Shown: in pieces, positions 18,467 to 27,440 of the stretch
How positions within the stretch are numbered: position 1 is the stretch's first letter
Layout of the letters: each line of letters opens with the position of its first letter
Assembly: GCF_004358025.1 (NCBI RefSeq)
Contig: NZ_SMTL01000004.1
Span: 186,001 to 250,000 of the forward strand
Reading direction: 5' to 3'
DNA length: 64,000 bases
DNA from: Rhizobium deserti
GTDB lineage: Bacteria; Pseudomonadota; Alphaproteobacteria; Rhizobiales; Rhizobiaceae
Program-made: the position numbers and the translations under genes
Notes under the pieces: generated by a model
The model's input: only the letters and a program-made list of their open reading frames with translations
Database searches by the model: none
Told to the model about the DNA's origin: nothing

Positions 18467-18970
18467 ATGTCTGTAAGAACAGTTGCAATCGCCCTGGCAC
18501 TCACGGTCGTAAGTGCCGGCCTCGCTTCCGCCCAGACGCCGAACCGCATCCAGCAGTTCAAGGCGTGGGGGGCCTATTCATACAAGTCTGGAGCCAGCAC
18601 GGTCTGCTACGTTCTTTCGGTTCCGACCACCAAGGAGCCGGCGAGCGTCGACCACGGTGATATCTTCTTCATCGTTTCCCAGCGCCCGGGTCAGAACATC
18701 TCCTACGAGCCGCAGGCGATGATGGGCTATACGATGCAGGCCAATTCCAAGGTGACGGTGACGATCGACAACAAGAACTTCACCATGTTTACCAAGGACA
18801 AAGCAGCCTGGGTGGAAAATGCTGCGGAAGAGCCGGCACTGGTTGCGGCCATGAAGACGGGTCACAATATGACCGTCAATGCGGTGTCGGGCCGCGGCAC
18901 CAAGACCACCTATGCCTATAATCTGCAGGGTGTTTCCGCGGCTCTGAAGCAGGTCGAGTCCTGCAAATAA
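18467..18970 (+). CDS. Invasion-associated locus B (IalB) family protein
   Basis: 167-aa exported protein of the IalB family, named for a Bartonella factor needed for erythrocyte invasion but widespread in non-pathogenic rhizobia. Signal peptide residues 1-22 (VSAGLASAQ). The mature part starts FKAWGAYSYKSGASTVCYVLS and ends QVESCK; the two cysteines could form a disulfide in the periplasm. GDIFFIVSQRPGQN and the AMKTGHNMTVNAVSGRGT segment are typical of the family. In rhizobia it is best regarded as an envelope protein of unknown role. Confidence 0.9.
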   Translation: MSVRTVAIALALTVVSAGLASAQTPNRIQQFKAWGAYSYKSGASTVCYVLSVPTTKEPASVDHGDIFFIVSQRPGQNISYEPQAMMGYTMQANSKVTVTIDNKNFTMFTKDKAAWVENAAEEPALVAAMKTGHNMTVNAVSGRGTKTTYAYNLQGVSAALKQVESCK

Positions 18971-18995
18971 GATCGTCGACGGCAAGAGTTTGAAG

Positions 18996-19018
18996 AGGCT
19001 GGTCAGGGACCGGCCTTC
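18996..19018 (+). terminator. Probable intrinsic terminator after the ialB-family gene
   Basis: Stem AGGCTGGTC (18996-19004) with GACCGGCCT (19008-19016), one G-U pair, loop AGG, followed by TTCTCCTGTTTG. The T-tract is interrupted, so efficiency is uncertain. Confidence 0.55.
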
Positions 19019-19188
19019 TCCTGTTTGCAAAGTATGGTGACGCCGCACCGATTTGATGATAAAGCCCGCCTCGACAATGGTCCGACGCCCTGGTGCCTTT
19101 TGGACCAATACAGGTTTCACGCACAGACATGCCCTGGTCTTTCCGTTCCGAGAGAACGGAAGAAGGTCATGCGTTGATGGGATGTAGA

Positions 19189-20430
19189 ATGGCAGTCTCC
19201 GAAGCTTTGGCGCCCGTCGCCATCAAGGCGCCGCTTGTGGCGAATCCGGATCTCTTTACGGCAAAGCCGTCGCTGATCGGCTTGACGCGCGAAATGATGG
19301 CCGATGCGCTGAAGGAAAAGGGTGTACCGGAAAAGCAGGTGCGCATGCGCGTCAGCCAGCTGTGGCACTGGCTGTACATCCGCGGCGTTTCCGACTTCGA
19401 CGCGATGACGAATGTCGCCAAGGACATGCGGGAAATGCTGAAGCAGCATTTCACCATTGCCCGCCCAGAGATCGTCGAGGAACAGATCTCCAATGACGGT
19501 ACGCGCAAATGGCTGCTGCGGTTTCCGCCGCGCGGCGCCGGCCGCCCCGTCGAGATCGAGACGGTCTATATTCCGGAAGAAGGCCGCGGCACGCTGTGCA
19601 TTTCCAGCCAGGTCGGCTGTTCGCTGACCTGTTCCTTCTGCCATACGGGCACGCAGCGCCTGGTGCGCAATCTGACGGCCGAGGAAATTCTGGCGCAGCT
19701 TTTGCTGGCCCGTGATCGGCTCGGCGACTTTCCCGGCACTGATACGCCGCCGGGCGCTTTCGTACCGACGGGAGAGCGCAAGGTCACCAATATCGTGATG
19801 ATGGGCATGGGCGAGCCGCTCTACAATTTCGAAAGCGTCAAGACCGCTCTGCTGATCGCCACCGATGGCGACGGGCTGTCCCTGTCGAGACGCCGGGTGA
19901 CGCTGTCCACGTCAGGTGTGGTGCCGGAAATCTACCGAACCGGCGAAGAGATCGGTGTGATGCTGGCGATTTCGTTGCATGCGGTTCGCGACGAACTGCG
20001 TGACATGCTGGTGCCGATCAACAAGAAATATCCGCTGAAGGAATTGATCGAGGCCTGCCGCAACTATCCTGGCCTTTCCAACGCGCGTCGCATCACCTTC
20101 GAATATGTGATGCTGAAGGACGTCAATGACAGCCTGGAGGATGCGAAAGCGCTGATCCAGCTGCTCAAAGGCGTGCCAGCGAAGATCAACCTGATCCCGT
20201 TCAACCCGTGGCCGGGCACCAATTACCAGTGCTCCGACTGGGCGCAGATCGAGAAGTTCGCCGACTTCATCAACCAAGCCGGCTATGCCTCACCGATCCG
20301 CACGCCGCGTGGTCGCGATATTCTCGCGGCCTGCGGCCAGCTGAAGTCGGAATCCGAGCGTATGCGCAAGACCGAGCGCCTCGCTTTCGAAGCGATGATG
20401 ATTGCCGGGCACGGCGAAGACGACGACTGA
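19189..20430 (+). CDS. rlmN: 23S rRNA (adenine2503-C2)/tRNA (adenine37-C2) methyltransferase RlmN
   Basis: Radical-SAM methyltransferase of about 413 aa that methylates C2 of A2503 in 23S rRNA and A37 of some tRNAs. The CX3CX2C iron-sulfur motif is [12 protein letters not shown] (Cys144, Cys148, Cys151); the methyl-carrying cysteine lies in ILAACGQL near the C terminus. [20 protein letters not shown] and the FNPWPG segment are also diagnostic. The start is not certain: ATG 19189 ([10 protein letters not shown]) suits family length; ATG 19177 and ATG 19093 are in frame upstream. Confidence 0.95.
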   Translation: MAVSEALAPVAIKAPLVANPDLFTAKPSLIGLTREMMADALKEKGVPEKQVRMRVSQLWHWLYIRGVSDFDAMTNVAKDMREMLKQHFTIARPEIVEEQISNDGTRKWLLRFPPRGAGRPVEIETVYIPEEGRGTLCISSQVGCSLTCSFCHTGTQRLVRNLTAEEILAQLLLARDRLGDFPGTDTPPGAFVPTGERKVTNIVMMGMGEPLYNFESVKTALLIATDGDGLSLSRRRVTLSTSGVVPEIYRTGEEIGVMLAISLHAVRDELRDMLVPINKKYPLKELIEACRNYPGLSNARRITFEYVMLKDVNDSLEDAKALIQLLKGVPAKINLIPFNPWPGTNYQCSDWAQIEKFADFINQAGYASPIRTPRGRDILAACGQLKSESERMRKTERLAFEAMMIAGHGEDDD

Positions 20431-20453
20431 TAGTGAGGCCTTGGCCGTGCGTC

Positions 20454-21101
20454 TCATCGTGCCTGCGTGAGGAAGATTTTCGCCGCGAAGACGGAAAAGA
20501 CGCCGGCAATGGTGTAGTCAAGGCCCCGCAAAACCCGTCGATTGGCCTGCAACCAGGCCGAAAGATGATCGGCCGCCAGAACTGCGACGATATTCACTGG
20601 CATGCCGATGACGATGAAATAGATTCCGAGGAAGATTAGCTTGGCCGTCACATCCGGGTCGCCTGCGGTGACGAATTGCGGCAGGAAGGTCATGAAGAAG
20701 ATGATGACCTTCGGATTGAGAATATTCACCCAGAAGCCGACCGACATATTGGCAAGAGCGCTGCTCTTGCGAACGTCCACCTTCTGCACCGAAAGGCTTG
20801 ATCCGAAGCGGACCGCCTGGATCGCCAGCCATAGGAGATAAGCGGCCCCGCCCGTCTTGAGGATGAAAAAGGCAGTCGGAGAGGCGGTGATCAGCGCGGA
20901 AATCCCAAAAGCGACCAATAGCGTATGGCAGACGACGCCGAGGCTGGTTCCCAGCACGACAAACATAGCGGGGCCGCGTCCCTGCCCCAAGGCCCGGCTG
21001 ATCGACAGGGTCATGTCAGGTCCCGGCGTCAGCGCCAGAAGAAGAGCCGCAGCTGTAAAGGCAAGCAGCGTAGCAAGGCTTGGCAGGAATTCCATGAACA
21101 T
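20454..21101 (-). CDS. LysE/RhtB family amino-acid exporter
   Basis: 215-aa six-helix inner-membrane protein of the LysE/RhtB translocator family. The family hallmark LALTPGPDMTLSISRALGQG is near the N terminus, followed by GxxxG helices and GFWVNILNPKVIIFFMTFLPQF at about residues 120-143. Members export lysine, threonine, homoserine lactone or similar compounds; substrate unknown here. It reads in the same direction as the SDR gene 58 bp upstream but no functional link is evident. Confidence 0.9.
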   Translation of the reverse strand: MFMEFLPSLATLLAFTAAALLLALTPGPDMTLSISRALGQGRGPAMFVVLGTSLGVVCHTLLVAFGISALITASPTAFFILKTGGAAYLLWLAIQAVRFGSSLSVQKVDVRKSSALANMSVGFWVNILNPKVIIFFMTFLPQFVTAGDPDVTAKLIFLGIYFIVIGMPVNIVAVLAADHLSAWLQANRRVLRGLDYTIAGVFSVFAAKIFLTQAR

Positions 21102-21159
21102 GCTCGTTTACCGGGTTGGATAATCCTCATTATCCGGCTTTGGCACGTCTGCCAATGGA

Positions 21160-22017
21160 TCAGCGGTTTGAAATAAACTGCTTAGAGGCTTCGGCGAAAT
21201 TCGGGTGCCAACGGGAAAGTGGGGGCCGGTTCTCGATGATGTCGCCCATCGCCCAGGCCATGCGGCGTTCGTCCGTGGCCCGATCCACGTCGTTATCGGG
21301 GCAGAGAATATAGAAGTCGCCTCGCTCGATGCTCGTCACCATGAATTCCACCGTCTGTTCCGGCGTCCAGGCACCGGCCGGCTTCTCGATCCGGTCGCCT
21401 TTCGTCAGTCCCGTGAAGACGAAGCCGGGGATCAGCAGATGCGCCGAGACCTGGCAGTTCGGCGTATTGCGCAGTTCATGCTGCAGAGCTTCTGTAAAAG
21501 CCTTCACGCCTGCCTTGGCAACATTATAGGCCGGATCACCCGGTGGCGTCGTGATACCCTGCTTGGAACCAGTGTTGATGATCAGCGCCGGTTCGCCGTG
21601 AGCGATCATGGCCGGGCCAAAGATACGGCTGCCGTAAACCACGCCCATCAGGTTGACGCCGAGCACATTGTCCCAGTTGACCTGCGGACCGAAAATGCTG
21701 CTTCCGGGCTGGATGCCGGCATTGTTCATCAGCACGTGGATCCGGCCGAAGCGCTGCAGGACTGCCCGTTCCAGTGCTTCGATTTCACCCGCTTTCGAGA
21801 CGTCAGTCCCGATCGCGACGACATCGTGCCCGGCATTTTCTGCGAGCGCGGCCACTTCGCGGCAGGCCTCTGCCAATTTATCCCCTTCGAGATCGGCCAG
21901 TACGACAGACATGCCGAGCCTGGCGAACTCCTTGGCGGCGGCAAGGCCTATGCCGGATGCGGCACCGGTGACGACCGCGACATTGTCCTTCTTCAGAGCG
22001 GGATGAGCGGGGGACAT
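21160..22017 (-). CDS. SDR family NAD(P)-dependent oxidoreductase
   Basis: 285-aa short-chain dehydrogenase/reductase. The nucleotide-binding motif is TGAASGIG (residues 17-24), followed by a D in VVLADLEGDK suggesting NAD preference, then NNAG, the catalytic serine in INTGSKQGITT and catalytic YNVAK. A C-terminal extension (about residues 215-285, KPAGAWTPEQTVEFMVTSIE) goes beyond the usual 250 residues. Substrate unknown. ATG 22017 has a strong AAGGAGATCACC ahead of it. Confidence 0.9.
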   Translation of the reverse strand: MSPAHPALKKDNVAVVTGAASGIGLAAAKEFARLGMSVVLADLEGDKLAEACREVAALAENAGHDVVAIGTDVSKAGEIEALERAVLQRFGRIHVLMNNAGIQPGSSIFGPQVNWDNVLGVNLMGVVYGSRIFGPAMIAHGEPALIINTGSKQGITTPPGDPAYNVAKAGVKAFTEALQHELRNTPNCQVSAHLLIPGFVFTGLTKGDRIEKPAGAWTPEQTVEFMVTSIERGDFYILCPDNDVDRATDERRMAWAMGDIIENRPPLSRWHPNFAEASKQFISNR

Positions 22018-22120
22018 GGTGATCTCCTTAGGGCGGGCTGCTGTTTCAAAGGACCGGCGGGATATGGGATGCTCACCAAAAGTTTCAACGTGACAACGAA
22101 GTCATGGCGGAGGGACTGAT

Positions 22121-22211
22121 GGGAGAGATCAGTCTCTGGAGTCTATTCGCGCAGCAATCGACAAAGGCGAGGCCGCGTCGGAACCGCAGCCGCTGGATTT
22201 GGCGAAGTCAT
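22121..22211 (+). pseudogene. Remnant of a ParD-family antitoxin gene
   Basis: The + strand frame from 22121 reads DGRDQSLESIRAAIDKGEAA then SEPQPLDLAKSLR, which resembles the C-terminal half of ParD/CopG-type antitoxins (RRDQ..LE.LRAAI..G...GP.EPLD). The frame is open back only to a stop at 22091-22093 and has no usable start; it runs on to a stop at 22283-22285 in sequence that no longer looks like ParD. Another frame upstream (ATG 22069, MLTKSFNVTTKSW) may be the remains of the N terminus. No ParE toxin follows. The rest of the 334-bp region 22018-22351 holds the argG promoter but no gene. Confidence 0.45.
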
Positions 22212-22351
22212 TGCGGGGCAGCGGGAGCGGCGCGCACTGCGATGAAATGTTTGGTTTTTCTTGCGCGGGCAAAGAATCTCGCTAAAAGTTCCGCGATCCA
22301 AGATTTTGGCGGTTTCACGACCGCCACCACTCCCAGACGGACCTTTTCGAC

Positions 22352-23575
22352 ATGGCACTCCCGAAAGACGTAAAGAAGGTCGTTCTCGCCTATTCCGGCG
22401 GTCTCGACACCTCGATCATCCTGAAATGGCTGCAGACCGAACTTGGCGCGGAAGTCGTGACCTTTACTGCCGATCTGGGCCAGGGCGAGGAGCTTGAGCC
22501 GGCCCGCAAGAAGGCGGAGATGCTCGGCATCAAGGAGATCTATATCGAGGACGTGCGCGAAGAATTCGTTCGCGATTTCGTTTTTCCGATGTTCCGTGCC
22601 AATGCCGTTTACGAGGGTGTTTACCTGCTCGGTACGTCGATCGCCCGCCCGCTGATTTCCAAGCACCTGATCGAGATCGCCAAAAAGACCGGCGCTGACG
22701 CGATTGCGCATGGCGCGACCGGCAAGGGCAACGACCAGGTTCGTTTCGAGCTCTCGGCTTACGCCCTGAACCCGGATATCAAGGTCATCGCGCCCTGGCG
22801 CGACTGGGCCTTCAAGAGCCGCACGGATCTTCTGAACTTTGCGGAACAGAACCAGATCCCGGTTGCCAAGGACAAGAAGGGCGAGGCACCGTTCTCGGTC
22901 GATGCCAATCTTCTGCACTCCTCGTCGGAGGGCAAGGTTCTGGAGGACCCGGCCGTGGAAGCGCCCGAATATGTGCATATGCGCACAATTTCGCCGGAGG
23001 CTGCGCCCGACAAGGCGACGATCATCAAGGTCGGGTTCCGCAAGGGCGATGCCTGCTCCATCAACGGCATTGAGATGTCGCCAGCCACATTGCTTGCAGA
23101 GCTGAACAACTACGGCCGCGACAACGGCATCGGTCGTCTCGACCTCGTGGAGAACCGCTATGTCGGCATGAAGTCGCGCGGCGTTTATGAGACACCCGGC
23201 GGCACGATCCTGCTGGCGGCGCACCGGGCGATCGAGAGCATCACGCTCGATCGTGGCGCCGCGCATCTCAAGGACGACCTGATGCCGCGTTATGCGGAGC
23301 TGATCTACTACGGCTTCTGGTTCTCGCCGGAGCGAGAAATGCTGCAGGCGCTGATCGACAAGAGCCAGGAGCATGTCGAGGGCGAAGTGACGCTGAAGCT
23401 CTACAAGGGCAATGTCATGGTGATCGGCCGCGAAAGCGACAAGTCGCTTTATTCCGACAAGCTCGTCACCTTCGAGGACGACCAGGGCGCTTACGACCAG
23501 AAGGACGCGGCAGGCTTCATCAAGCTCAATGCGCTGCGCCTGCGCACGCTCGCCAAGCGCAATCTCTCGAAGTAA
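22352..23575 (+). CDS. argG: Argininosuccinate synthase
   Basis: 407-aa enzyme joining citrulline and aspartate with ATP in the penultimate step of arginine synthesis. The PP-loop [11 protein letters not shown] (SGGLDTS residues 15-21), [14 protein letters not shown], the APWRDW segment and [13 protein letters not shown] are all intact and the length is standard. It stands alone, flanked by a ParD-like remnant upstream and an intrinsic terminator downstream. Confidence 0.98.
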   Translation: MALPKDVKKVVLAYSGGLDTSIILKWLQTELGAEVVTFTADLGQGEELEPARKKAEMLGIKEIYIEDVREEFVRDFVFPMFRANAVYEGVYLLGTSIARPLISKHLIEIAKKTGADAIAHGATGKGNDQVRFELSAYALNPDIKVIAPWRDWAFKSRTDLLNFAEQNQIPVAKDKKGEAPFSVDANLLHSSSEGKVLEDPAVEAPEYVHMRTISPEAAPDKATIIKVGFRKGDACSINGIEMSPATLLAELNNYGRDNGIGRLDLVENRYVGMKSRGVYETPGGTILLAAHRAIESITLDRGAAHLKDDLMPRYAELIYYGFWFSPEREMLQALIDKSQEHVEGEVTLKLYKGNVMVIGRESDKSLYSDKLVTFEDDQGAYDQKDAAGFIKLNALRLRTLAKRNLSK

Positions 23576-23592
23576 TTGGCTTTCAATTACCG

Positions 23593-23626
23593 AAAGGCTC
23601 GCCTCCGAAAGGATGCGGGCCTTTTC
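23593..23626 (+). terminator. Intrinsic terminator of argG
   Basis: Stem AAAGGCTCGC (23593-23602) with GCGGGCCTTT (23615-23624), one mismatch, 12-base loop, ending in TTTTC. Its mirrored A-run lets it act partly for the convergent MFS gene too, whose stop codon begins within it. Confidence 0.75.
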
Positions 23627-24837
23627 TATGGGCGCCTGCTGACGAAGCGGTAGGTAAGATAACTGCCTATCGCAATATACTCCATGGCCGGAATGATGAT
23701 GCCGATCGAGGTGAGCGGCGAGGCGAAAGCGGCTGCGATCAGGCCTCCGGCAAAGCCGCCGCCCATCTGGATGAAGCCCATCAGAGCAGAAGCGGAACCA
23801 GCCATCTTCGGAAAAGGCGCGAGGCCGGCGGTAACGATATGAGGCGTGATAAACGCGATCCCGAAGGTGGAGACACCGACCGGGACCATGATGGACAGGA
23901 AGGACGGCGGAAGTAGCAGAACCGAGAGAAGCATCATCGTGCCGCCAACGCCACTGCAGACGAGCCCTATCGCGACGGATGCCGGGCCGCCCAGCCGGGT
24001 TGAGATCAGGCGCAGAAGCACGGACCCGGTAAGGTAGGAGCCGGTCTGCATCAGCATTCCGAGGCCGAACTGCGTCGGCGTCATCCCAACCACGCCGATC
24101 ATCACGAATGGCAGCATGGTGCCTTGCGCATAAAGGGCGCCGATGGCGCCCCCAAGAACCAGGGAGGGAAAGAGAAAACGGGGATCTGCCAGCAACATGG
24201 CATAGGTCGATAAGAGGGTAATCGGCCTGAGGCGGCTGCGGTCCGGTACAGCGGTTTCGCGGAGAAGAAGGATGCAGCTCGTCAGGATGACAAGGCCAAA
24301 CAGGATCATCAGCAGGAAGATCGACTTCCATCCAAAGGCGGAAAGCGCAAGCCCGCCCATGCTGGGCCCAAGTGCCGGCCCGATGGCCAGTATGATGCCG
24401 ATCATGTTCATGATCCGCGAGGCCTCGACGCCTGTAAACTGATCGCGCACCGCCGCTCGCGCAACCGTCATGCCGACGGAGGCACCGATCCCTTGGACGA
24501 GCCTGCCGGCGAGGATCCAGTCGATGGTCGGGGCAAGCGCTGCCATCAGCGACCCGACCAGGTAGATCAGCAGAAAGCCGATGCTGGCCGACCGCCGGCC
24601 AAAGGCGTCCGAGACAGGCCCCGCCACCAGCTGCGCAACCGCAAAGCCGCCGAAGTAAAGGGAAAGGCTCAGCTTCACAGCCGCCTCGGTGGTTCCAAAG
24701 GCGTGGACAAGTTCCGGCATCGCGGGCGTGTAAATCGCCATGGACACGGGGCCGATCGCCGTCAGGAGTGCACCGAGCAGTGTGGTGCGCCGCTCGCTCA
24801 TTGGCGTTGGCTTTTGGACTTCAGTGTCAGCCCTCAT
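23626..24837 (-). CDS. Bcr/CflA-type multidrug efflux MFS transporter
   Basis: 403-aa major facilitator with about 12 helices. The Bcr/CflA traits are IYTPAMPELVHAFGT after helix 1, the cytoplasmic signature LVAGPVSDAFGRRSASIGFLL between helices 2 and 3, and the motif-C region IGPALGPSMGGLALSAFGW. Such pumps export bicyclomycin, chloramphenicol or similar drugs; the substrate cannot be inferred. A second in-frame ATG (24801, MSERR) is an alternative start. Convergent with argG. Confidence 0.9.
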   Translation of the reverse strand: MRADTEVQKPTPMSERRTTLLGALLTAIGPVSMAIYTPAMPELVHAFGTTEAAVKLSLSLYFGGFAVAQLVAGPVSDAFGRRSASIGFLLIYLVGSLMAALAPTIDWILAGRLVQGIGASVGMTVARAAVRDQFTGVEASRIMNMIGIILAIGPALGPSMGGLALSAFGWKSIFLLMILFGLVILTSCILLLRETAVPDRSRLRPITLLSTYAMLLADPRFLFPSLVLGGAIGALYAQGTMLPFVMIGVVGMTPTQFGLGMLMQTGSYLTGSVLLRLISTRLGGPASVAIGLVCSGVGGTMMLLSVLLLPPSFLSIMVPVGVSTFGIAFITPHIVTAGLAPFPKMAGSASALMGFIQMGGGFAGGLIAAAFASPLTSIGIIIPAMEYIAIGSYLTYRFVSRRP

Positions 24838-25042
24838 CTGCAGCTGCCTGAGAAGCCACCGACCAATGGCAGGTTTGAAAAGGAAGATCGAGGGCCAGGC
24901 ATGTCGTAGCGCCTATCCAGGATGCGCTCGCTCAGGTGAGCCCGCAGGGCGGTGGGCTTTTCGCAAAATATCATGAGGAGGGCTTACTCTCTTCCCGGGA
25001 GCATGGAAATCGCAAACAGGTTGCTGGGCGAATTCGATCAGT

Positions 25043-25072
25043 TCCCGGTTTGACTGGACGTATCCCGGTTTG
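25043..25072. repeat. Two direct repeats exactly 20 bp apart upstream of the M3 peptidase gene
   Basis: TCCCGGTTTG at 25043-25052 and 25063-25072, spaced about two helical turns, 80-109 bp upstream of the peptidase start. They would lie on the same DNA face. Nothing else notable was seen in the 314-bp region 24838-25151, which holds the divergent promoters of the MFS and peptidase genes. Confidence 0.3.
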
Positions 25073-25151
25073 CTACCCATCTAAGGCGAGTGCAAAATCC
25101 GATCAGGCTCTCCTTTAGGGATAGTACCGCACCCTCTCGAAAGGCATCCCC

Positions 25152-27239
25152 ATGACGAATCTCTCGATCAATCCCGCGCTTGCGGAATGGAATGGCCATC
25201 AGGGGCTGCCACGGTTCGATCAGGTGAAGGACGAGGATTTTGCTTCGAGCTTCGACGCCGCATTGGCTGCCCACGAAGCGGAAATCGACGCGATCGCCAA
25301 TAATCCGGAAGAAGCAACATTTGCGAATACTGTCGTGGCTTTCGAGACTGCTGGAGACGAGCTTTCACGGGTGTCGGCGCTCTTCTGGAACAAGGCCGGT
25401 GCGCATACGAACGACACCATCCAGGCTCTGGAGCGCGAGATTGCACCGAAGATGTCCCGGCACTATTCCAAGATCGGCATGAATGCCATGCTTTTTGCGC
25501 GCATCGATAGTCTCTGGGAGAAACGTAACGAGCTGGACCTGACCGTCGAGCAGGAGCGCGTGCTCGAACGTCACTGGAAGGGCTTCGTACGGGCGGGCGC
25601 CAAACTGGCCAAGGCGGAGCAGGAGCGTCTAGCCGATATCAACGAAAAACTTGCCGGACTGGGTGCCAGTTTCGGTCAGAACGTCCTGGCGGACGAAAAG
25701 GCCTGGTCGCTTAAGCTTTCTGATGAGGAGGATCTCGCCGGCCTTCCCGCCTTTCTGCTGGATGCCATGCAGTCGGCCGCCCGCGAGCACGGAGAGGAGG
25801 GCGGCTATCTCGTGACGCTGTCCCGTTCAATCATCGAACCTTTTCTGACTTTTTCCACCCGCCGCGAGCTTCGCGAGCAGGCTTTCAAGGCCTGGGCGGC
25901 GCGCGGCGCCAATGGCGGCGCGACCGACAATATTGCCATCGTGCGCGAAACGCTAGCGCTGAGAGCGGAGAAGGCCAAGCTGCTGGGGTATGATAATTTC
26001 GCCGCGCTGAAGCTCGACAATACGATGGCCAAGACGCCGGACAAGGTGAATTCGCTGCTGCGCCAGGTCTGGGACAAGGCGCGCAGCAAGGCGCTGGAGG
26101 AGCAAGCGAGCCTGGAAGGCCTGATTGCGGAAGAAGGCAAGAACCATCCGGTCATGCCTTGGGACTGGCGCCATTATGCCGAAAAGCTACGCCAACGGAT
26201 GTTCGACTTCTCGGAGTCCGAACTCAAGCCCTATCTGCAGCTCGAGAAGATCATCGAAGCCTGTTTCGACGTCGCTGAGCGTCTCTTCGGGATCAGGGCC
26301 ATCGAGGTTAAGGATGTACCCGCTTATCATCCTGATGTGCGTGTATTCGAAATCCGCGATTCCGAGGGTAACCTCAAGGCGCTTTTCCTGGGCGACTATT
26401 TCGCACGTTCCTCCAAGCGGTCCGGCGCCTGGATGAGTTCCTTCCAATCGCAACACAGGCTGCCGACGAAGAACGGTGGCGAAGGCGAACTGCCGATCAT
26501 CTACAACGTCTGCAACTTTGCGAAGCCGGCGGCGGGCAAGCCCGCCCTTCTGTCGCTCGACGATGCCCGCACCCTCTTCCACGAATTCGGCCATGCCTTG
26601 CACGGGATGCTGTCCAACGTCACCTATCCGTCCGTTTCCGGAACCGGCGTCTCGCGCGATTTCGTGGAACTGCCTTCGCAACTCTACGAACATTGGCTGA
26701 CCGTTCCGGAGATCCTGGAAAAATATGCGGTGCACTACCAGACGAGCGAGCCGATGCCGAAGGCGCTGCTTGAGAAGGTCCTAGCGGCGCGGACCTTCAA
26801 TGCAGGTTTCGCCACGGTGGAGTTTACCTCGTCGGCTATTGTCGACATGGCTTTCCACACGCGTGGAGCGGTTGATGATCCGATGGCGGTGCAAAGCGAG
26901 GTTCTCAGTGAACTCGGCATGCCGACCTCCATCGTCATGCGCCACGCCACACCGCATTTCCAGCACGTCTTCTCAGGCGACGGATATTCGGCTGGATACT
27001 ATTCCTACATGTGGTCGGAAGTGCTGGATGCGGATGCGTTTTCAGCCTTCGAAGAAACCGGCAATGCTTTCGATCCGGTCATGGCCCGCAAGCTCAAGAA
27101 CAATATCTATTCCGTCGGCGGCTCGATCGATCCTGAAGAAACTTACAAGGCTTTTCGCGGCAAGCTGCCAGACCCTATGGCGATGCTGAAGAAGAAGGGG
27201 CTGGCGATGGTTGGGGAGCTATCCGGCAGCGACGCGTAG
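25152..27239 (+). CDS. dcp: M3 family zinc metallopeptidase (peptidyl-dipeptidase Dcp / oligopeptidase A-like)
   Basis: 695-aa cytoplasmic thimet-type oligopeptidase. The zinc site is LFHEFGHALHG (HEFGH at residues 477-481), followed by the second-helix glutamate region and SGTGVSRDFVELPSQLYEHW, which is closer to Dcp than to OpdA. The C-terminal part YYSYMWSEVLDADAFSAFEE is also standard. Such enzymes degrade short peptides released by ATP-dependent proteases. No signal peptide. The dcp/prlC distinction is not certain. Confidence 0.9.
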   Translation: MTNLSINPALAEWNGHQGLPRFDQVKDEDFASSFDAALAAHEAEIDAIANNPEEATFANTVVAFETAGDELSRVSALFWNKAGAHTNDTIQALEREIAPKMSRHYSKIGMNAMLFARIDSLWEKRNELDLTVEQERVLERHWKGFVRAGAKLAKAEQERLADINEKLAGLGASFGQNVLADEKAWSLKLSDEEDLAGLPAFLLDAMQSAAREHGEEGGYLVTLSRSIIEPFLTFSTRRELREQAFKAWAARGANGGATDNIAIVRETLALRAEKAKLLGYDNFAALKLDNTMAKTPDKVNSLLRQVWDKARSKALEEQASLEGLIAEEGKNHPVMPWDWRHYAEKLRQRMFDFSESELKPYLQLEKIIEACFDVAERLFGIRAIEVKDVPAYHPDVRVFEIRDSEGNLKALFLGDYFARSSKRSGAWMSSFQSQHRLPTKNGGEGELPIIYNVCNFAKPAAGKPALLSLDDARTLFHEFGHALHGMLSNVTYPSVSGTGVSRDFVELPSQLYEHWLTVPEILEKYAVHYQTSEPMPKALLEKVLAARTFNAGFATVEFTSSAIVDMAFHTRGAVDDPMAVQSEVLSELGMPTSIVMRHATPHFQHVFSGDGYSAGYYSYMWSEVLDADAFSAFEETGNAFDPVMARKLKNNIYSVGGSIDPEETYKAFRGKLPDPMAMLKKKGLAMVGELSGSDA

Positions 27240-27351
27240 GGCAACCGGTCTGCGGCTGGTCATTCCCGTATTTGATAACCGAATTTGAAGGCTTTTAACG
27301 GTTGCGCCAGTTCGAGCGGCGCACCATTTGGAGGTTCGTTGGTACGCCCCC

Positions 27352-27367
27352 TTTCGCAAATGCGAAA
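27352..27367. repeat. Palindrome upstream of typA
   Basis: TTTCGCA-AA-TGCGAAA, a perfect 7-bp dyad with a 2-base centre, 74-89 bp upstream of the typA start. The size suits a dimeric repressor site; no T-run follows on the + strand (an A-run does). Confidence 0.4.
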
Positions 27368-27440
27368 AAACCGCTAAGAGGCCGCCAAGCGAATTCGGCG
27401 CCTCCCAGGCTTTGCGCCCAAACCTCAGAGATCATCTACT

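Noticed and set aside
22104..22373. Small + strand frame overlapping the argG start
   Set aside because: Reads through the argG start in another frame with Arg/Thr-rich low-quality sequence; the ParD-like remnant is in a different frame.
22208..24331. Long antisense frame across argG and the MFS gene
   Set aside because: It crosses two well-supported genes and an intergenic terminator, and no segment looks like a protein family.
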